Shown here: piece by piece, positions 8,696 through 17,284 of the stretch | Numbering within the stretch: the first letter of the stretch is position 1 | Layout: every line of letters begins with the position of its first letter | Assembly (NCBI RefSeq): GCF_022627325.1 | Contig: NZ_JAETZZ010000009.1 | Coordinates: 124,001-188,000, forward strand | Source of the DNA: Pseudomonas putida | Lineage (GTDB): Bacteria; Pseudomonadota; Gammaproteobacteria; Pseudomonadales; Pseudomonadaceae | Reading direction: 5' to 3' | Length of the DNA stretch: 64,000 bases | Position numbers and translations under genes: made by a program | The notes under the pieces: generated by a model | What the model was told of the DNA's origin: nothing | Seen by the model: only the letters and a program-made list of their open reading frames with translations | Database searches by the model: none

Positions 8696-10354
8696 ATGAA
8701 CAGCAGTATCACGGCAGGAGCGGTGGCCAGCGCGCCAAGCTTCTTGTCGAAGGAGCGCATCATCGCCCGCCCCGGTTTCAACCGCTGGCTGGTACCCCCG
8801 GCCGCGCTGGCCATTCACCTGTGTATCGGCATGGCCTACGGTTTTTCCGTGTTCTGGTTGCCGCTTTCCCAAGCCATCGGCATTACCGCCCCGGTAGCGT
8901 GCTCGGCGGACATGGGCTTCATTGCTCGCATGTTCAGCGCCGAGTGCGACTGGCCCATTTCCATGCTGAGCTGGATCTACACCCTGTTCTTCGTGTTCCT
9001 GGGTTGCTCGGCAGCGGTGCTGGGCGGTTGGTTGGAGCACGCAGGGCCGCGTAAGGCGGGCCTGGTGTCGGCCCTGTGCTGGTGCGGCGGCATGCTGATT
9101 TCGGCGATTGGCGTGAAGACCCATCAGCTGTGGCTGATGTGGCTGGGCTCCGGCGTGATCGGCGGTATCGGCCTGGGCCTGGGTTACATCTCGCCGGTTT
9201 CGACCTTGATCAAGTGGTTCCCGGACAAGCGCGGCATGGCCACTGGCATGGCGATCATGGGTTTTGGCGGCGGTGCCATGGTCGGTGCACCGCTAGCCAC
9301 TGCGCTGATGGGGCACTTCGGCAATGAGCATGAAGTCGGCGTATGGCAGAGTTTCGTGGTCATGGCGGCGATCTACTTCGTGTTCATGACCGCTGGCGCC
9401 CTGGCGTACCGCGTGCCGCCGACCGGCTGGAAGCCAGAAGGCTGGACTGCGCCGGTGAAGAAAGCCAATGCGATGGTCACCGACCGTCACGTGCACGTCA
9501 GCGTTGCCTGGAAAACCCCGCAATTCGCGCTGATCTGGCTGGTGCTGTGCCTGAACGTTTCTGCGGGCATCGGCATCCTGGGCATGGCGTCGCCGCTGCT
9601 GCAGGAAGTGTTCGCTGGCAAGCTGCTGGGCAACGAGCTGAGCTTCAGCGAGCTGAACGCCGCACAATTGGCGCAGATTGCCGCCATTGCCGCGGGCTTC
9701 ACCGGCCTGCTGAGCCTGTTCAACATCGGTGGGCGGTTCTTCTGGGCGTCGTTCTCGGACTACATCGGCCGCAAGAACACCTACTTCGCCTTCTTCGCCC
9801 TGGGTGTGGGCCTCTACAGCCTGGTGCCGAACATGGGCCATCTGGGCAACGTGGCACTGTTCGTGGCGGCCTTCTGCATCATCCTGTCCATGTATGGCGG
9901 TGGCTTCGCCACGGTGCCGGCCTACCTGGCTGACCTGTTCGGCACGCAGATGGTCGGTGCCATCCACGGCCGCCTGTTGACGGCCTGGGCCGCTGCTGGC
10001 GTGCTGGGCCCGGTGCTGATCACTTACCTGCGTGAGTATCAGTTGGCCGCGGGTGTGGAGCGTGCGGCGGCTTATGACATGACCCTGTACATCCTCGCTG
10101 GCCTGCTGGTGCTGGGCTTCGTCTGCAACTTGCTGGTGCGCCCGGTAGCCGACAAGCACTTCATGAGCGATGCCGAGCTTGCGGCCGAGCGTGCCCTGAG
10201 CCACGACAAAGGTGCCGATGGTGCGCGTGCGCTGGAGTGGCATGCAGCGCCTGGCAGCCTGCCGCTGGTGCTGATCGCGTGGGCGGTAGTGGTGATTCCG
10301 CTGGCCTGGGGGGTGTGGATTACCCTGCAGAAGACGGCGGTGTTGTTCCACTAA
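8696..10354 (+). CDS. OFA-family MFS transporter (oxalate/formate antiporter-like)
   Basis: Inner-membrane major-facilitator permease of 552 residues. The start is ATG 8696 (MNSSITAGAVAS), preceded by AAAGGA. Helix 1 begins at PPAALAIHLCIGMAYGFSVF, and the loop GPRKAGLVSA is the MFS motif A region. The domain I recognise is of the YhjX/OxlT type, whose members move oxalate, formate or pyruvate. Two features are larger than usual: a periplasmic insert of about 40 residues between helices 1 and 2 containing two Cys (VACSADMGFIARMFSAECDW), and an extra C-terminal helix after a soluble tail. The substrate is unknown. Confidence 0.8.
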   Translation: MNSSITAGAVASAPSFLSKERIIARPGFNRWLVPPAALAIHLCIGMAYGFSVFWLPLSQAIGITAPVACSADMGFIARMFSAECDWPISMLSWIYTLFFVFLGCSAAVLGGWLEHAGPRKAGLVSALCWCGGMLISAIGVKTHQLWLMWLGSGVIGGIGLGLGYISPVSTLIKWFPDKRGMATGMAIMGFGGGAMVGAPLATALMGHFGNEHEVGVWQSFVVMAAIYFVFMTAGALAYRVPPTGWKPEGWTAPVKKANAMVTDRHVHVSVAWKTPQFALIWLVLCLNVSAGIGILGMASPLLQEVFAGKLLGNELSFSELNAAQLAQIAAIAAGFTGLLSLFNIGGRFFWASFSDYIGRKNTYFAFFALGVGLYSLVPNMGHLGNVALFVAAFCIILSMYGGGFATVPAYLADLFGTQMVGAIHGRLLTAWAAAGVLGPVLITYLREYQLAAGVERAAAYDMTLYILAGLLVLGFVCNLLVRPVADKHFMSDAELAAERALSHDKGADGARALEWHAAPGSLPLVLIAWAVVVIPLAWGVWITLQKTAVLFH

Positions 10355-10361
10355 GGGGTAT

Positions 10362-10387
10362 GACAGCCAGCTGACTGGCTGGCTGTC
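10362..10387 (+). terminator. Hairpin after MFS gene
   Basis: Perfect 9-bp stem GACAGCCAG/CTGGCTGTC right after the stop. It lacks a T-run, so it may be a 3'-end stabiliser rather than a full terminator. Confidence 0.5.
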
Positions 10388-10425
10388 CTGGCCTCATCAC
10401 CGGCAAGCCGGCCAACTGGATTGCG
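10388..10425. repeat. REP element
   Basis: CATCACCGGCAAGCCGGCCAAC: REP core with slightly degenerate flanks, between the MFS gene and hisB. Confidence 0.7.
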
Positions 10426-10564
10426 CCGGTTTTAGACACTGGGCAAGCCAGTTGCCCTCACAGGTTTCTCCGCTGGGCTTGAGTTCTGGCGGGGCTTTGG
10501 GGGAGGCGTCTTGCCGGTGATCGGCCTGCCGAGCAGCCCCTTGCGATGCCATATGTCATCCGCG

Positions 10565-10594
10565 TTCCAAGCTTGAGCGTTCTGGGCCTATAAT
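10565..10594 (+). promoter_or_regulatory. Candidate sigma70 promoter of his operon
   Basis: A consensus -10 TATAAT at 10589-10594 lies 37 nt before the hisB start. The best -35 at usual spacing is only TTCCAA (10565-10570, 18-nt spacer), so the -35 assignment is weak. Confidence 0.55.
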
Positions 10595-10631
10595 GTAGCC
10601 CTTTTCGCCCAATGATTTTGCGGAGCTGGTG

Positions 10632-11225
10632 ATGGTCGAACGTAAGGCTTCCGTCGAGCGCAATACCCTGGAAACCCAGGTCAAGTGCTCGATCAACCTC
10701 GATGGCAGTGGCAAGGCCCGATTCGATATCGGCGTGCCTTTCCTTGAACACATGCTCGACCAGATTGCCCGGCACGGGCTGATCGATCTGGATATCGAGT
10801 GCAAGGGTGACCTGCATATCGACGATCACCATACCGTCGAAGACGTCGGTATCACGCTGGGCCAGGCATTCGCCCAGGCCATCGGCGACAAGAAAGGCAT
10901 CTTCCGTTACGGCCATGCCTATGTGCCGCTGGACGAAGCGCTGTCGCGTGTGGTCATCGACTTCTCTGGCCGCCCAGGCCTGCAGATGCACGTGCCCTAC
11001 ACCCGCGCCACCGTTGGCGGCTTCGATGTCGACCTGTTCCAGGAGTTTTTCCAGGGCTTCGTCAACCATGCGTTGGTTACCCTGCACATCGACAACCTGC
11101 GTGGCCATAACACCCACCACCAGATCGAAACCGTGTTCAAGGCCTTCGGTCGTGCCCTGCGCATGGCCGTGACCCAGGACGAGCGCATGGCCGGGCAGAT
11201 GCCATCCACCAAGGGATGCCTGTAA
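10632..11225 (+). CDS. hisB: Imidazoleglycerol-phosphate dehydratase
   Basis: Catalyses the dehydration of imidazole glycerol phosphate to imidazole acetol phosphate in histidine biosynthesis. It is a 197-residue monofunctional enzyme of normal length. The two metal-binding repeats are visible as [10 protein letters not shown] and [11 protein letters not shown] in the first half, and NHALVTLHI and GHNTHHQIE in the second. I took ATG 10632 ([10 protein letters not shown]), with GGAG just upstream, rather than the in-frame GTG one codon earlier. The stop is immediately followed by hisH with no gap. Confidence 0.97.
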   Translation: MVERKASVERNTLETQVKCSINLDGSGKARFDIGVPFLEHMLDQIARHGLIDLDIECKGDLHIDDHHTVEDVGITLGQAFAQAIGDKKGIFRYGHAYVPLDEALSRVVIDFSGRPGLQMHVPYTRATVGGFDVDLFQEFFQGFVNHALVTLHIDNLRGHNTHHQIETVFKAFGRALRMAVTQDERMAGQMPSTKGCL

Positions 11226-11864
11226 ATGCAGACGGTAGCCGTAATCGACTATGGCATGGGCAACCTGCACTCGGTAGCCAAGGCGCTCGAGCACGTCGGC
11301 GCCGGCAAGGTGATGGTCACCAGCGATGCTGCGGTGATTCGCGAGGCTGACCGTGTGGTGTTCCCGGGCGTCGGCGCGATCCGCGACTGCATGGCCGAAA
11401 TCCGCCGCCTGGGCTTCGACAGCCTGGTGCGTGAAGTCAGCCAGGACCGGCCGTTTCTGGGCATCTGTGTAGGCATGCAGGCGCTGCTGGAGCACAGCGA
11501 AGAAAACGACGGTGTCGACTGCATCGGCCTGTTCCCTGGCCAGGTGCGCTTCTTCGGTAAAGACCTGCAGGAAGGTGGCGAACACCTGAAAGTGCCGCAC
11601 ATGGGCTGGAACGAAGTCACTCAGGCCGTCGACCACCCGCTGTGGCACGACATCTCTGATCGTGCGCGCTTCTATTTCGTGCACAGCTACTACATCAATG
11701 CCGGCAAGCCGGGGCAAGTGGTCGGTCGCGGCCATTATGGCGTCGACTTCGCTGCCGCGCTGGCCGAGGGCTCGCGCTTTGCCGTGCAGTTCCACCCGGA
11801 GAAGAGCCATACCCATGGCCTGCAACTGCTGCAGAACTTCGTGGCCTGGGACGGGCGCTGGTAA
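11226..11864 (+). CDS. hisH: Imidazole glycerol phosphate synthase, glutamine amidotransferase subunit
   Basis: Provides ammonia from glutamine to HisF. It has 212 residues and the class I amidotransferase fold: the oxyanion strand region VVFPGVGA, the nucleophile Cys in LGICVGMQ, and His/Glu in AVQFHPEKS near the C-terminus. It is contiguous with hisB (start directly after the stop) and with the DUF2164 gene downstream. The HisF partner is encoded 1.1 kb downstream. Confidence 0.97.
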   Translation: MQTVAVIDYGMGNLHSVAKALEHVGAGKVMVTSDAAVIREADRVVFPGVGAIRDCMAEIRRLGFDSLVREVSQDRPFLGICVGMQALLEHSEENDGVDCIGLFPGQVRFFGKDLQEGGEHLKVPHMGWNEVTQAVDHPLWHDISDRARFYFVHSYYINAGKPGQVVGRGHYGVDFAAALAEGSRFAVQFHPEKSHTHGLQLLQNFVAWDGRW

Positions 11865-12125
11865 ATGAGCAGGTCGAAGACCAAGGCCCCCGTCATCACC
11901 CTGGCCCCCGAGCAGGAGCGCGAAGCGCTCGACACCCTCAAGCGCTTCCTCGAAGACCGCTTCGAGCTGCAGCTGGGGTCGTTCGAGGTGGCTGAGGTCC
12001 TCGAGCTGTTCAGCAAAGAGATTGCACCCCATTACTACAACAGGGCGATTGCCGATGTTCAGCTGCACCTCAAGGAGCGGTTCGAGAGCATCGAGAGCGA
12101 CCTGTGGGCGTTGGAAAAAAGCTGA
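11865..12125 (+). CDS. DUF2164 family protein within his operon
   Basis: An 86-residue soluble protein whose ATG directly follows the hisH TAA. It has the DUF2164 pattern: a helix EQEREALDTLKRFLEDRFELQLGSFE, then the segment FSKEIAPHYYNRAIADVQLHLKERFESIE. No catalytic residues are evident and the function is unknown. Its fixed place between hisH and hisA in Pseudomonas suggests co-expression with histidine biosynthesis, but a role there is an inference. Confidence 0.85.
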   Translation: MSRSKTKAPVITLAPEQEREALDTLKRFLEDRFELQLGSFEVAEVLELFSKEIAPHYYNRAIADVQLHLKERFESIESDLWALEKS

Positions 12126-12225
12126 AAGCTTCAAGCCTCAAGCTGCAAGCCAAAGCTGGACCGCCATCGAAAACACGACGCGCATGCTTGCAGCTTGTCG
12201 CTTGCAGCTTGCCGCTTGAATTGAC
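12122..12225. repeat. CAAGCTT-rich inverted repeat element between DUF2164 gene and hisA
   Basis: The left arm is built of AAGCTTCAAG and CAAGCTGCAAG units (12124-12152). The right arm is the complementary GCTTGCAGCTTG series (12186-12222). Together they make a long hairpin ending about 12 nt before hisA. Similar copies occur at 31965-32145 and 62452-62556. It is distinct from the REP family. Confidence 0.75.
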
Positions 12226-12237
12226 GAAGGAAAGAGC

Positions 12238-12975
12238 ATGCTGATTATCCCCGCTATCGATCTGAAGGACGGTGCCTGCGTGCGCCTGCGCCAGGGCCGC
12301 ATGGAAGACTCCACGGTATTTTCCGACGACCCGGTGAGCATGGCCGCCAAGTGGGTGGAGGGTGGTTGCCGCCGCCTGCACCTGGTCGACCTCAACGGCG
12401 CCTTCGAAGGCCAGCCGGTCAACGGTGAAGTGGTCACTGCCATCGCCAAGCGTTACCCGAACCTGCCGATCCAGATCGGCGGGGGTATCCGTTCGCTGGA
12501 AACCATCGAGCACTACGTCAAGGCTGGCGTCAGCTACGTGATCATCGGCACCAAGGCGGTCAAGCAACCTGAGTTCGTCGCCGAAGCGTGCAAGGCCTTC
12601 CCCGGCAAGGTCATCGTTGGCCTGGACGCCAAGGACGGTTTCGTCGCCACCGACGGCTGGGCTGAAGTGAGCTCGGTGCAGGTCATCGACCTGGCCAAGC
12701 GCTTTGAGGCCGATGGCGTCTCGGCGATCGTCTACACCGACATCGCCAAGGACGGCATGATGCAGGGCTGCAATGTGCCGTTCACCAAGGCACTGGCCGA
12801 AGCCACCCGCATTCCGGTGATCGCTTCGGGCGGTATCCACAACCTGGGTGACATCAAGGCCCTGCTGGACGCCAAGGCCCCGGGCATCATCGGTGCCATC
12901 ACCGGCCGTGCCATCTACGAAGGCACCCTCGATGTCGCCGAGGCCCAGGCCTTCTGCGACAACTACCAAGGCTGA
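12238..12975 (+). CDS. hisA: ProFAR isomerase
   Basis: 1-(5-phosphoribosyl)-5-[(5-phosphoribosylamino)methylideneamino]imidazole-4-carboxamide isomerase, a TIM barrel of 245 residues. The N-terminus [17 protein letters not shown] carries the catalytic Asp. The second half has [13 protein letters not shown] with the second Asp, and the phosphate loops are IQIGGGIRS and VIASGGIHN. It is translated from a clear AAGGAAAG site that follows the repeat element. hisF lies 10 nt downstream. Confidence 0.97.
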   Translation: MLIIPAIDLKDGACVRLRQGRMEDSTVFSDDPVSMAAKWVEGGCRRLHLVDLNGAFEGQPVNGEVVTAIAKRYPNLPIQIGGGIRSLETIEHYVKAGVSYVIIGTKAVKQPEFVAEACKAFPGKVIVGLDAKDGFVATDGWAEVSSVQVIDLAKRFEADGVSAIVYTDIAKDGMMQGCNVPFTKALAEATRIPVIASGGIHNLGDIKALLDAKAPGIIGAITGRAIYEGTLDVAEAQAFCDNYQG

Positions 12976-12985
12976 GGACTGAACC

Positions 12986-13756
12986 ATGGCACTGGCCAAG
13001 CGCATCATCCCTTGCCTGGACGTGGACAACGGCCGGGTGGTCAAGGGCGTCAAGTTCGAGAACATTCGTGATGCCGGCGACCCGGTGGAAATTGCCCGTC
13101 GCTACAACGAGCAGGGTGCCGACGAAATCACCTTCCTCGACATCACCGCAAGCGTCGATGGCCGCGATACCACCTTGCATACCGTCGAGCGCATGGCCAG
13201 CCAGGTGTTCATCCCGCTGACCGTGGGCGGTGGCGTGCGTACCGTGCAGGACATCCGCAACCTGCTCAATGCCGGTGCCGACAAGGTTTCGATCAACACC
13301 GCCGCGGTGTTCAACCCTGAGTTCGTGGGTGAGGCTGCCGACCGTTTCGGTTCGCAGTGCATCGTGGTGGCCATCGATGCCAAGAAGGTGTCTGGCCCCG
13401 GTGAAGCGCCGCGCTGGGAAATCTTCACCCATGGCGGGCGCAAGCCGACCGGGCTGGACGCGGTCGAGTGGGCGAAGAAGATGGAAAGCCTGGGTGCCGG
13501 TGAGATCCTGCTGACCAGCATGGACCAGGACGGCATGAAGAACGGTTTCGACCTGGGTGTGACCCGTGCCATCAGCGATGCGCTGGGGATTCCGGTGATC
13601 GCTTCGGGTGGTGTGGGTAACTTGCAGCACCTGGCTGACGGGATTCTGGAAGGGCATGCCAGCGCGGTGCTGGCGGCGAGCATCTTCCACTTTGGTGAGT
13701 ACACGGTGCCGGAAGCCAAGGCCTACATGGCTGCCCGCGGTATCGTCGTTCGCTGA
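12986..13756 (+). CDS. hisF: Imidazole glycerol phosphate synthase cyclase subunit
   Basis: Cyclase/ammonia acceptor of the HisFH complex, a TIM barrel of 256 residues. It begins [21 protein letters not shown], with the catalytic Asp11 in CLDVDNG, and has [14 protein letters not shown] with Asp130 in the second half. The phosphate-binding loops are LTVGGGVRT and VIASGGVGN. It ends the his cluster (hisB-H-DUF2164-A-F) and is followed by a strong bidirectional terminator. The remaining his genes are elsewhere. Confidence 0.97.
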   Translation: MALAKRIIPCLDVDNGRVVKGVKFENIRDAGDPVEIARRYNEQGADEITFLDITASVDGRDTTLHTVERMASQVFIPLTVGGGVRTVQDIRNLLNAGADKVSINTAAVFNPEFVGEAADRFGSQCIVVAIDAKKVSGPGEAPRWEIFTHGGRKPTGLDAVEWAKKMESLGAGEILLTSMDQDGMKNGFDLGVTRAISDALGIPVIASGGVGNLQHLADGILEGHASAVLAASIFHFGEYTVPEAKAYMAARGIVVR

Positions 13757-13766
13757 CAGATTGATT

Positions 13767-13785
13767 GGGGCCGCACAGCGGCCCC
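13767..13785. terminator. Bidirectional terminator between hisF and cbcV
   Basis: Perfect 8-bp stem GGGGCCGC/GCGGCCCC with an ACA loop, between convergent genes. The same sequence with an AAA loop is reused after gbcB. Confidence 0.75.
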
Positions 13786-13792
13786 GGTTGCA

Positions 13793-14971
13793 TTAGCCGT
13801 GGCTCTTGCCGAGCAGCGCGTGGTATAGCTCGGTATCCCCAAGTATCCCCACTACCTTGTCGTTATCTTGCAGCACCAGCTTGTTGCCAGTCTGGTAACG
13901 GATCTGCAGCGCCTCGCGCATGCCGATATCGGCATTGACCAGTGTCGGCCGCCGCTCCAGCAACTCGACATCCTCTCCAGGTGCCCAGTTCTGCAGGTCC
14001 AGCCCGTTCTGCCCTTGGCGTGCACGCTTGAGCGAGCCACCTTCGCCCAGGTCCAGCCACGAATCGATGCCTGGGTCCAGGCATACCGAGCCGTTGATCC
14101 GTTTGCAGTTGTCCAAGGTGCGCATCAGGCTGCGGCCGCACAGCACGTTCAGCGGGTTGGTGTGGGCCACGAAGGTGCGTACGTAGTCGTCCGCCGGGTT
14201 GAGCACGATCTCCTCGGGCTTGCTGTACTGAACGATCCGCCCATCCTTCATGATGGCGATGCGGCTGCCCAGCTTGAGCGCTTCGTCCAGGTCGTGGCTG
14301 ACGAACACGATGGTCTTGTTGAGCTTGCGCTGCAGCTCCAGCAGCTCGTCCTGCAGGCCCTGGCGGATCAGTGGGTCGAGGGCCGAGAACGGTTCGTCCA
14401 TCAGCAGGATGTCAGCGTCCATCGCCAGTGCCCGGGCCAGGCCCACGCGCTGCTGCATGCCGCCGGAGAGTTCGTCCGGCTTCTTATTGCGCCACTGGGT
14501 CAAACCCACCAGCTCAAGCTTCTCGTCCACCAGCTTGCGCCGTTCCTTTTCAGGGCGGCCCTGCATTTCCAGGCCAAAGCTGATGTTCTCGCGCACCGTC
14601 AGCCAAGGCATCAGGGCGAACTTCTGGAACACCATGGCGATGCGCTTGGTGCGCATCATCTTGAGCTCTGCCGGGGTGCAGTGGGCAATGTCGATGTGCT
14701 TGCCTTCGTGCTCGACGAACAGCTTGCCGCGGCTGACGGTGTTCAGGCCGTTGATGCAGCGCAGCAGGCTCGACTTGCCCGAACCGGACAGGCCCATCAG
14801 CACGCAGATCTCGCCCTTGTTGATATCCAGGTTGGCCTTTTCGACACCCACCACCAGCCCGGTCTGCTTGAGGATCTGCTCCCGGGTCTTGCCCTGATCG
14901 AGCAGTGCCAGCGCTTCACGCGGCTTGTTGGAGAAGATGACGTCGACATCTTCGAAACGAATGATGCTCAT
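13793..14971 (-). CDS. cbcV: Choline/glycine betaine ABC transporter ATP-binding protein
   Basis: ProV-like ATPase of 392 residues that energises uptake of quaternary amines. It has Walker A GLSGSGKSS, the signature LSGGMQQR, Walker B ILLMDEPFSALDP, and a C-terminal extension with a CBS-type regulatory region (about 285-390), typical of osmoprotectant importers. The first gene-order partner is the permease cbcW, whose stop overlaps this start by 4 nt. The substrate is assigned from clustering with sdaA/gbdR and the binding protein next door. Confidence 0.9.
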   Translation of the reverse strand: MSIIRFEDVDVIFSNKPREALALLDQGKTREQILKQTGLVVGVEKANLDINKGEICVLMGLSGSGKSSLLRCINGLNTVSRGKLFVEHEGKHIDIAHCTPAELKMMRTKRIAMVFQKFALMPWLTVRENISFGLEMQGRPEKERRKLVDEKLELVGLTQWRNKKPDELSGGMQQRVGLARALAMDADILLMDEPFSALDPLIRQGLQDELLELQRKLNKTIVFVSHDLDEALKLGSRIAIMKDGRIVQYSKPEEIVLNPADDYVRTFVAHTNPLNVLCGRSLMRTLDNCKRINGSVCLDPGIDSWLDLGEGGSLKRARQGQNGLDLQNWAPGEDVELLERRPTLVNADIGMREALQIRYQTGNKLVLQDNDKVVGILGDTELYHALLGKSHG

Positions 14972-15813
14972 GCTTCACCCCTTACCGTGACTTCCGGTTG
15001 CTTGCAGATACGGTCGAGCATGATGGCCAGCAGTACGATTGCCAGGCCCGCTTCGAAGCCCAGGGAAATGTCGGCGGTGTTCAGTGCGTTGACCACGGGT
15101 TTGCCCAGGCCATCGGCGCCCACCAGGGCCGCGATCACCACCATCGACAGCGACAGCATGATGCACTGGGTAACGCCGGCGGCGATGCTCGGCATCGCGT
15201 GGGGCAGTTCGATGCGGGTCAGCAACTGGCGCCGCGAGCAGCCGAAGGCCTTGCCGGCGTCCAGCAGCTCCTGCGGGACGTCGCAGATGCCCAGGTAGGT
15301 CAGGCGAATCGGCGCGGCGATGGCGAACACCACCGTGGAGATCAGCCCAGGCACCACACCCAGGCCGAACAGTGTCAGGGTTGGGATCAGGTAAACGAAG
15401 GTGGGCACCGTCTGCATCAAGTCGAGCACCGGGCGCATCGCGGTATAGAACATCGGTTTGTGCGCGGCAACGATCCCCAGCGGTACACCGATGGCCACAC
15501 AGACCACGGTGGCAAAGGTGACTTGCGCCAGGGTTTCCATGGTCTCCTGCCAATAGCCCAGGTTGAGGATCAGCAGGAAGGAGAGGGCGACGAACACAGT
15601 CAGTGCCCATTTGCGCTGAATCAGGTGCGCGAGGGCGGAGAACAGGGCGATGAGGACGAACGGGTTGAACCAGGTCAGAGTGCCGGTGACGCCCTGGATC
15701 ATGAATTCCAGGCCTTGAGCGATGGCGTCGAAGTAATCGGCGCCATTCTGGGTCAGCCATTCGACGAATGACGCGATGTACTCACCCAGGGGTATTTTCT
15801 GATCGATAAGCAT
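14968..15813 (-). CDS. cbcW: Choline/glycine betaine ABC transporter permease
   Basis: Inner-membrane permease of 281 residues (ProW type, BPD_transp_1). The start is ATG 15813 (MLIDQKIPLGEYIASF); the longer ORF start adds an unlikely N-terminus. About six helices are visible, and the EAA loop that contacts the ATPase is the segment DAGKAFGCSRRQLLTRIELPHAMP (about 185-208). It overlaps cbcV and lies 82 nt after cbcX, so cbcXWV is one operon. Confidence 0.9.
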   Translation of the reverse strand: MLIDQKIPLGEYIASFVEWLTQNGADYFDAIAQGLEFMIQGVTGTLTWFNPFVLIALFSALAHLIQRKWALTVFVALSFLLILNLGYWQETMETLAQVTFATVVCVAIGVPLGIVAAHKPMFYTAMRPVLDLMQTVPTFVYLIPTLTLFGLGVVPGLISTVVFAIAAPIRLTYLGICDVPQELLDAGKAFGCSRRQLLTRIELPHAMPSIAAGVTQCIMLSLSMVVIAALVGADGLGKPVVNALNTADISLGFEAGLAIVLLAIMLDRICKQPEVTVRGEA

Positions 15814-15895
15814 GATAGCGAGCTTCCACCTGCAAAGATTGAAATCAGTCCGGGGCGAGCACGGTCCCACCCCGCGGTGTTGCCTTCGTCTTGCG

Positions 15896-16843
15896 TTATT
15901 GCGTCAGTTTGGCTTTGGCCGCCTCAAGGCCCGGTTTGCCGTCCACGGTGGTCACACCGGCGAGCCAGGCGTCCAGCTTGCCTGGGTTGTCCTTGAGCCA
16001 CTTCCTGGCAGCTGCGTCGGGCTTCATCTTGTCGTCCAGGACATAGCCCATCATGGTGCTTTCATCCTTGAGCTCGAACGACAGGTTCTTGAGCAGTTGG
16101 CCTACGTTGCTGCACTCCTGCACATAGCCCTTGCGGGTATTGGTCAGCACGGTTGCCTTGCCCAGTTCGGGGCCGAAGAAGTCGTCCCCGCCGGTCAGGT
16201 ACTGCATCTTGAAGCGGGTGTTCATCGGGTGAGGTTCCCAACCGAGGAATACGATCGCCTCCCCGCGCTTCTGCGCCCGGTCCACCTGCGACAGCATGCC
16301 GGCCTCACTGGACTGCACGATCTTGAAACCGGCGTCCTTCAGGCCGAAGGCGTTCTTGTCGATCATGCTCTGGATGGTGCGGTTGCCGTCGTTACCCGGT
16401 TCGATGCCGTAGATCTTGCCTTCCAGTTCCTTCTTGAACTTGGGAATGTCGGCAAAATCCTTGAGGCCCTTGTCGTACAGCGACTGGGGTACGGCCAAGG
16501 TGTACTTGGCGTTTTCCAGGTTGGCGCGCACGGTTTCGACAGTGCCGGCGTCGCGGTACTGCTTGATGTCGTTTTCCATGGTCGGCATCCAGTTGCCGAG
16601 AAACACGTCCAGGTCCTTGCCGGCGGCCAGCGACTTGTAGGTCACCGGTACCGAGATCATGGTGGTGTGAGTCTTGTAACCCAGTGCTTCGAGCACAACG
16701 CTGGTGGTCGCGGTGGTTACCGTGATGTCGGTCCAGCCGACATCGGAAAAACGTACCGTCTGACACTGCTCGGGTTCTGCGGCCTGGGCCAGCAAGGGGG
16801 CGGACAGCAACGCGGCCAGCAACAGCGAGGGTGAACCTTTCAT
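15896..16843 (-). CDS. cbcX: Choline/glycine betaine substrate-binding protein
   Basis: Periplasmic solute-binding protein of 315 residues (OpuAC type). The signal peptide spans residues 1-21 (MKGSPSLLLAALLSAPLLAQA, cleavage before AEPEQC). The mature part shows SDVGWTDITVTTATTSVVL and, near the middle, IVFLGWEPHPMNTRFKMQYL, the Trp/aromatic-box region that binds trimethylammonium groups. It is the first gene of cbcXWV and is transcribed away from sdaA. A paralogue, caiX, lies 10 kb away. Confidence 0.9.
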   Translation of the reverse strand: MKGSPSLLLAALLSAPLLAQAAEPEQCQTVRFSDVGWTDITVTTATTSVVLEALGYKTHTTMISVPVTYKSLAAGKDLDVFLGNWMPTMENDIKQYRDAGTVETVRANLENAKYTLAVPQSLYDKGLKDFADIPKFKKELEGKIYGIEPGNDGNRTIQSMIDKNAFGLKDAGFKIVQSSEAGMLSQVDRAQKRGEAIVFLGWEPHPMNTRFKMQYLTGGDDFFGPELGKATVLTNTRKGYVQECSNVGQLLKNLSFELKDESTMMGYVLDDKMKPDAAARKWLKDNPGKLDAWLAGVTTVDGKPGLEAAKAKLTQ

Positions 16844-17284
16844 GGATGGACTCCTGTGATTTTATCTTCGGGTTCGCGAGGGCTGCCGGGCTTTCTCAGG
16901 GTCCGGTCAACCAGGCCTGCAGAGGGCAGGATGCGAGGCCGTGCAATACGAGTCGCTTTCGATAATCCACCAGCGCCGGGCAATCGCCTACAGGTGGGGT
17001 CGTAACCAGTACGGAACGGGTCGCTTTGAGTACTGGCGATGTCGCATATGGCATTTTCCTCCCCTGGCTGCGTATTTTTCCGTCATCGGAGCGCCTGAAA
17101 GCGGCGCACATGCAGGTAAAACGGCGCGGCGCTGCTGGACAAAAGTACGTCGGTTGCAGACGGCGAGGGGGGGCGCAAAAGCCTGATGATGCGTGCATTC
17201 GTGGCGGCTCGCAGCTTCAGCCTAGCAGTTGCCCCGCCCTGCGCATGGCGCGCAGAGACAAGCCCAGCAAGAGGTGTAGCGACA
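16844..17284. promoter_or_regulatory. Divergent promoter region cbcX / sdaA
   Basis: A 440-base gap with no credible gene. It contains an inverted repeat CCAGTAC (17006-17012)/GTACTGG (17030-17036) and, directly after it, the heptamer ATGTCGC (17039-17045) that recurs in other betaine-pathway promoters of this window. Both are candidates for GbdR control of the divergent units. Confidence 0.55.
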
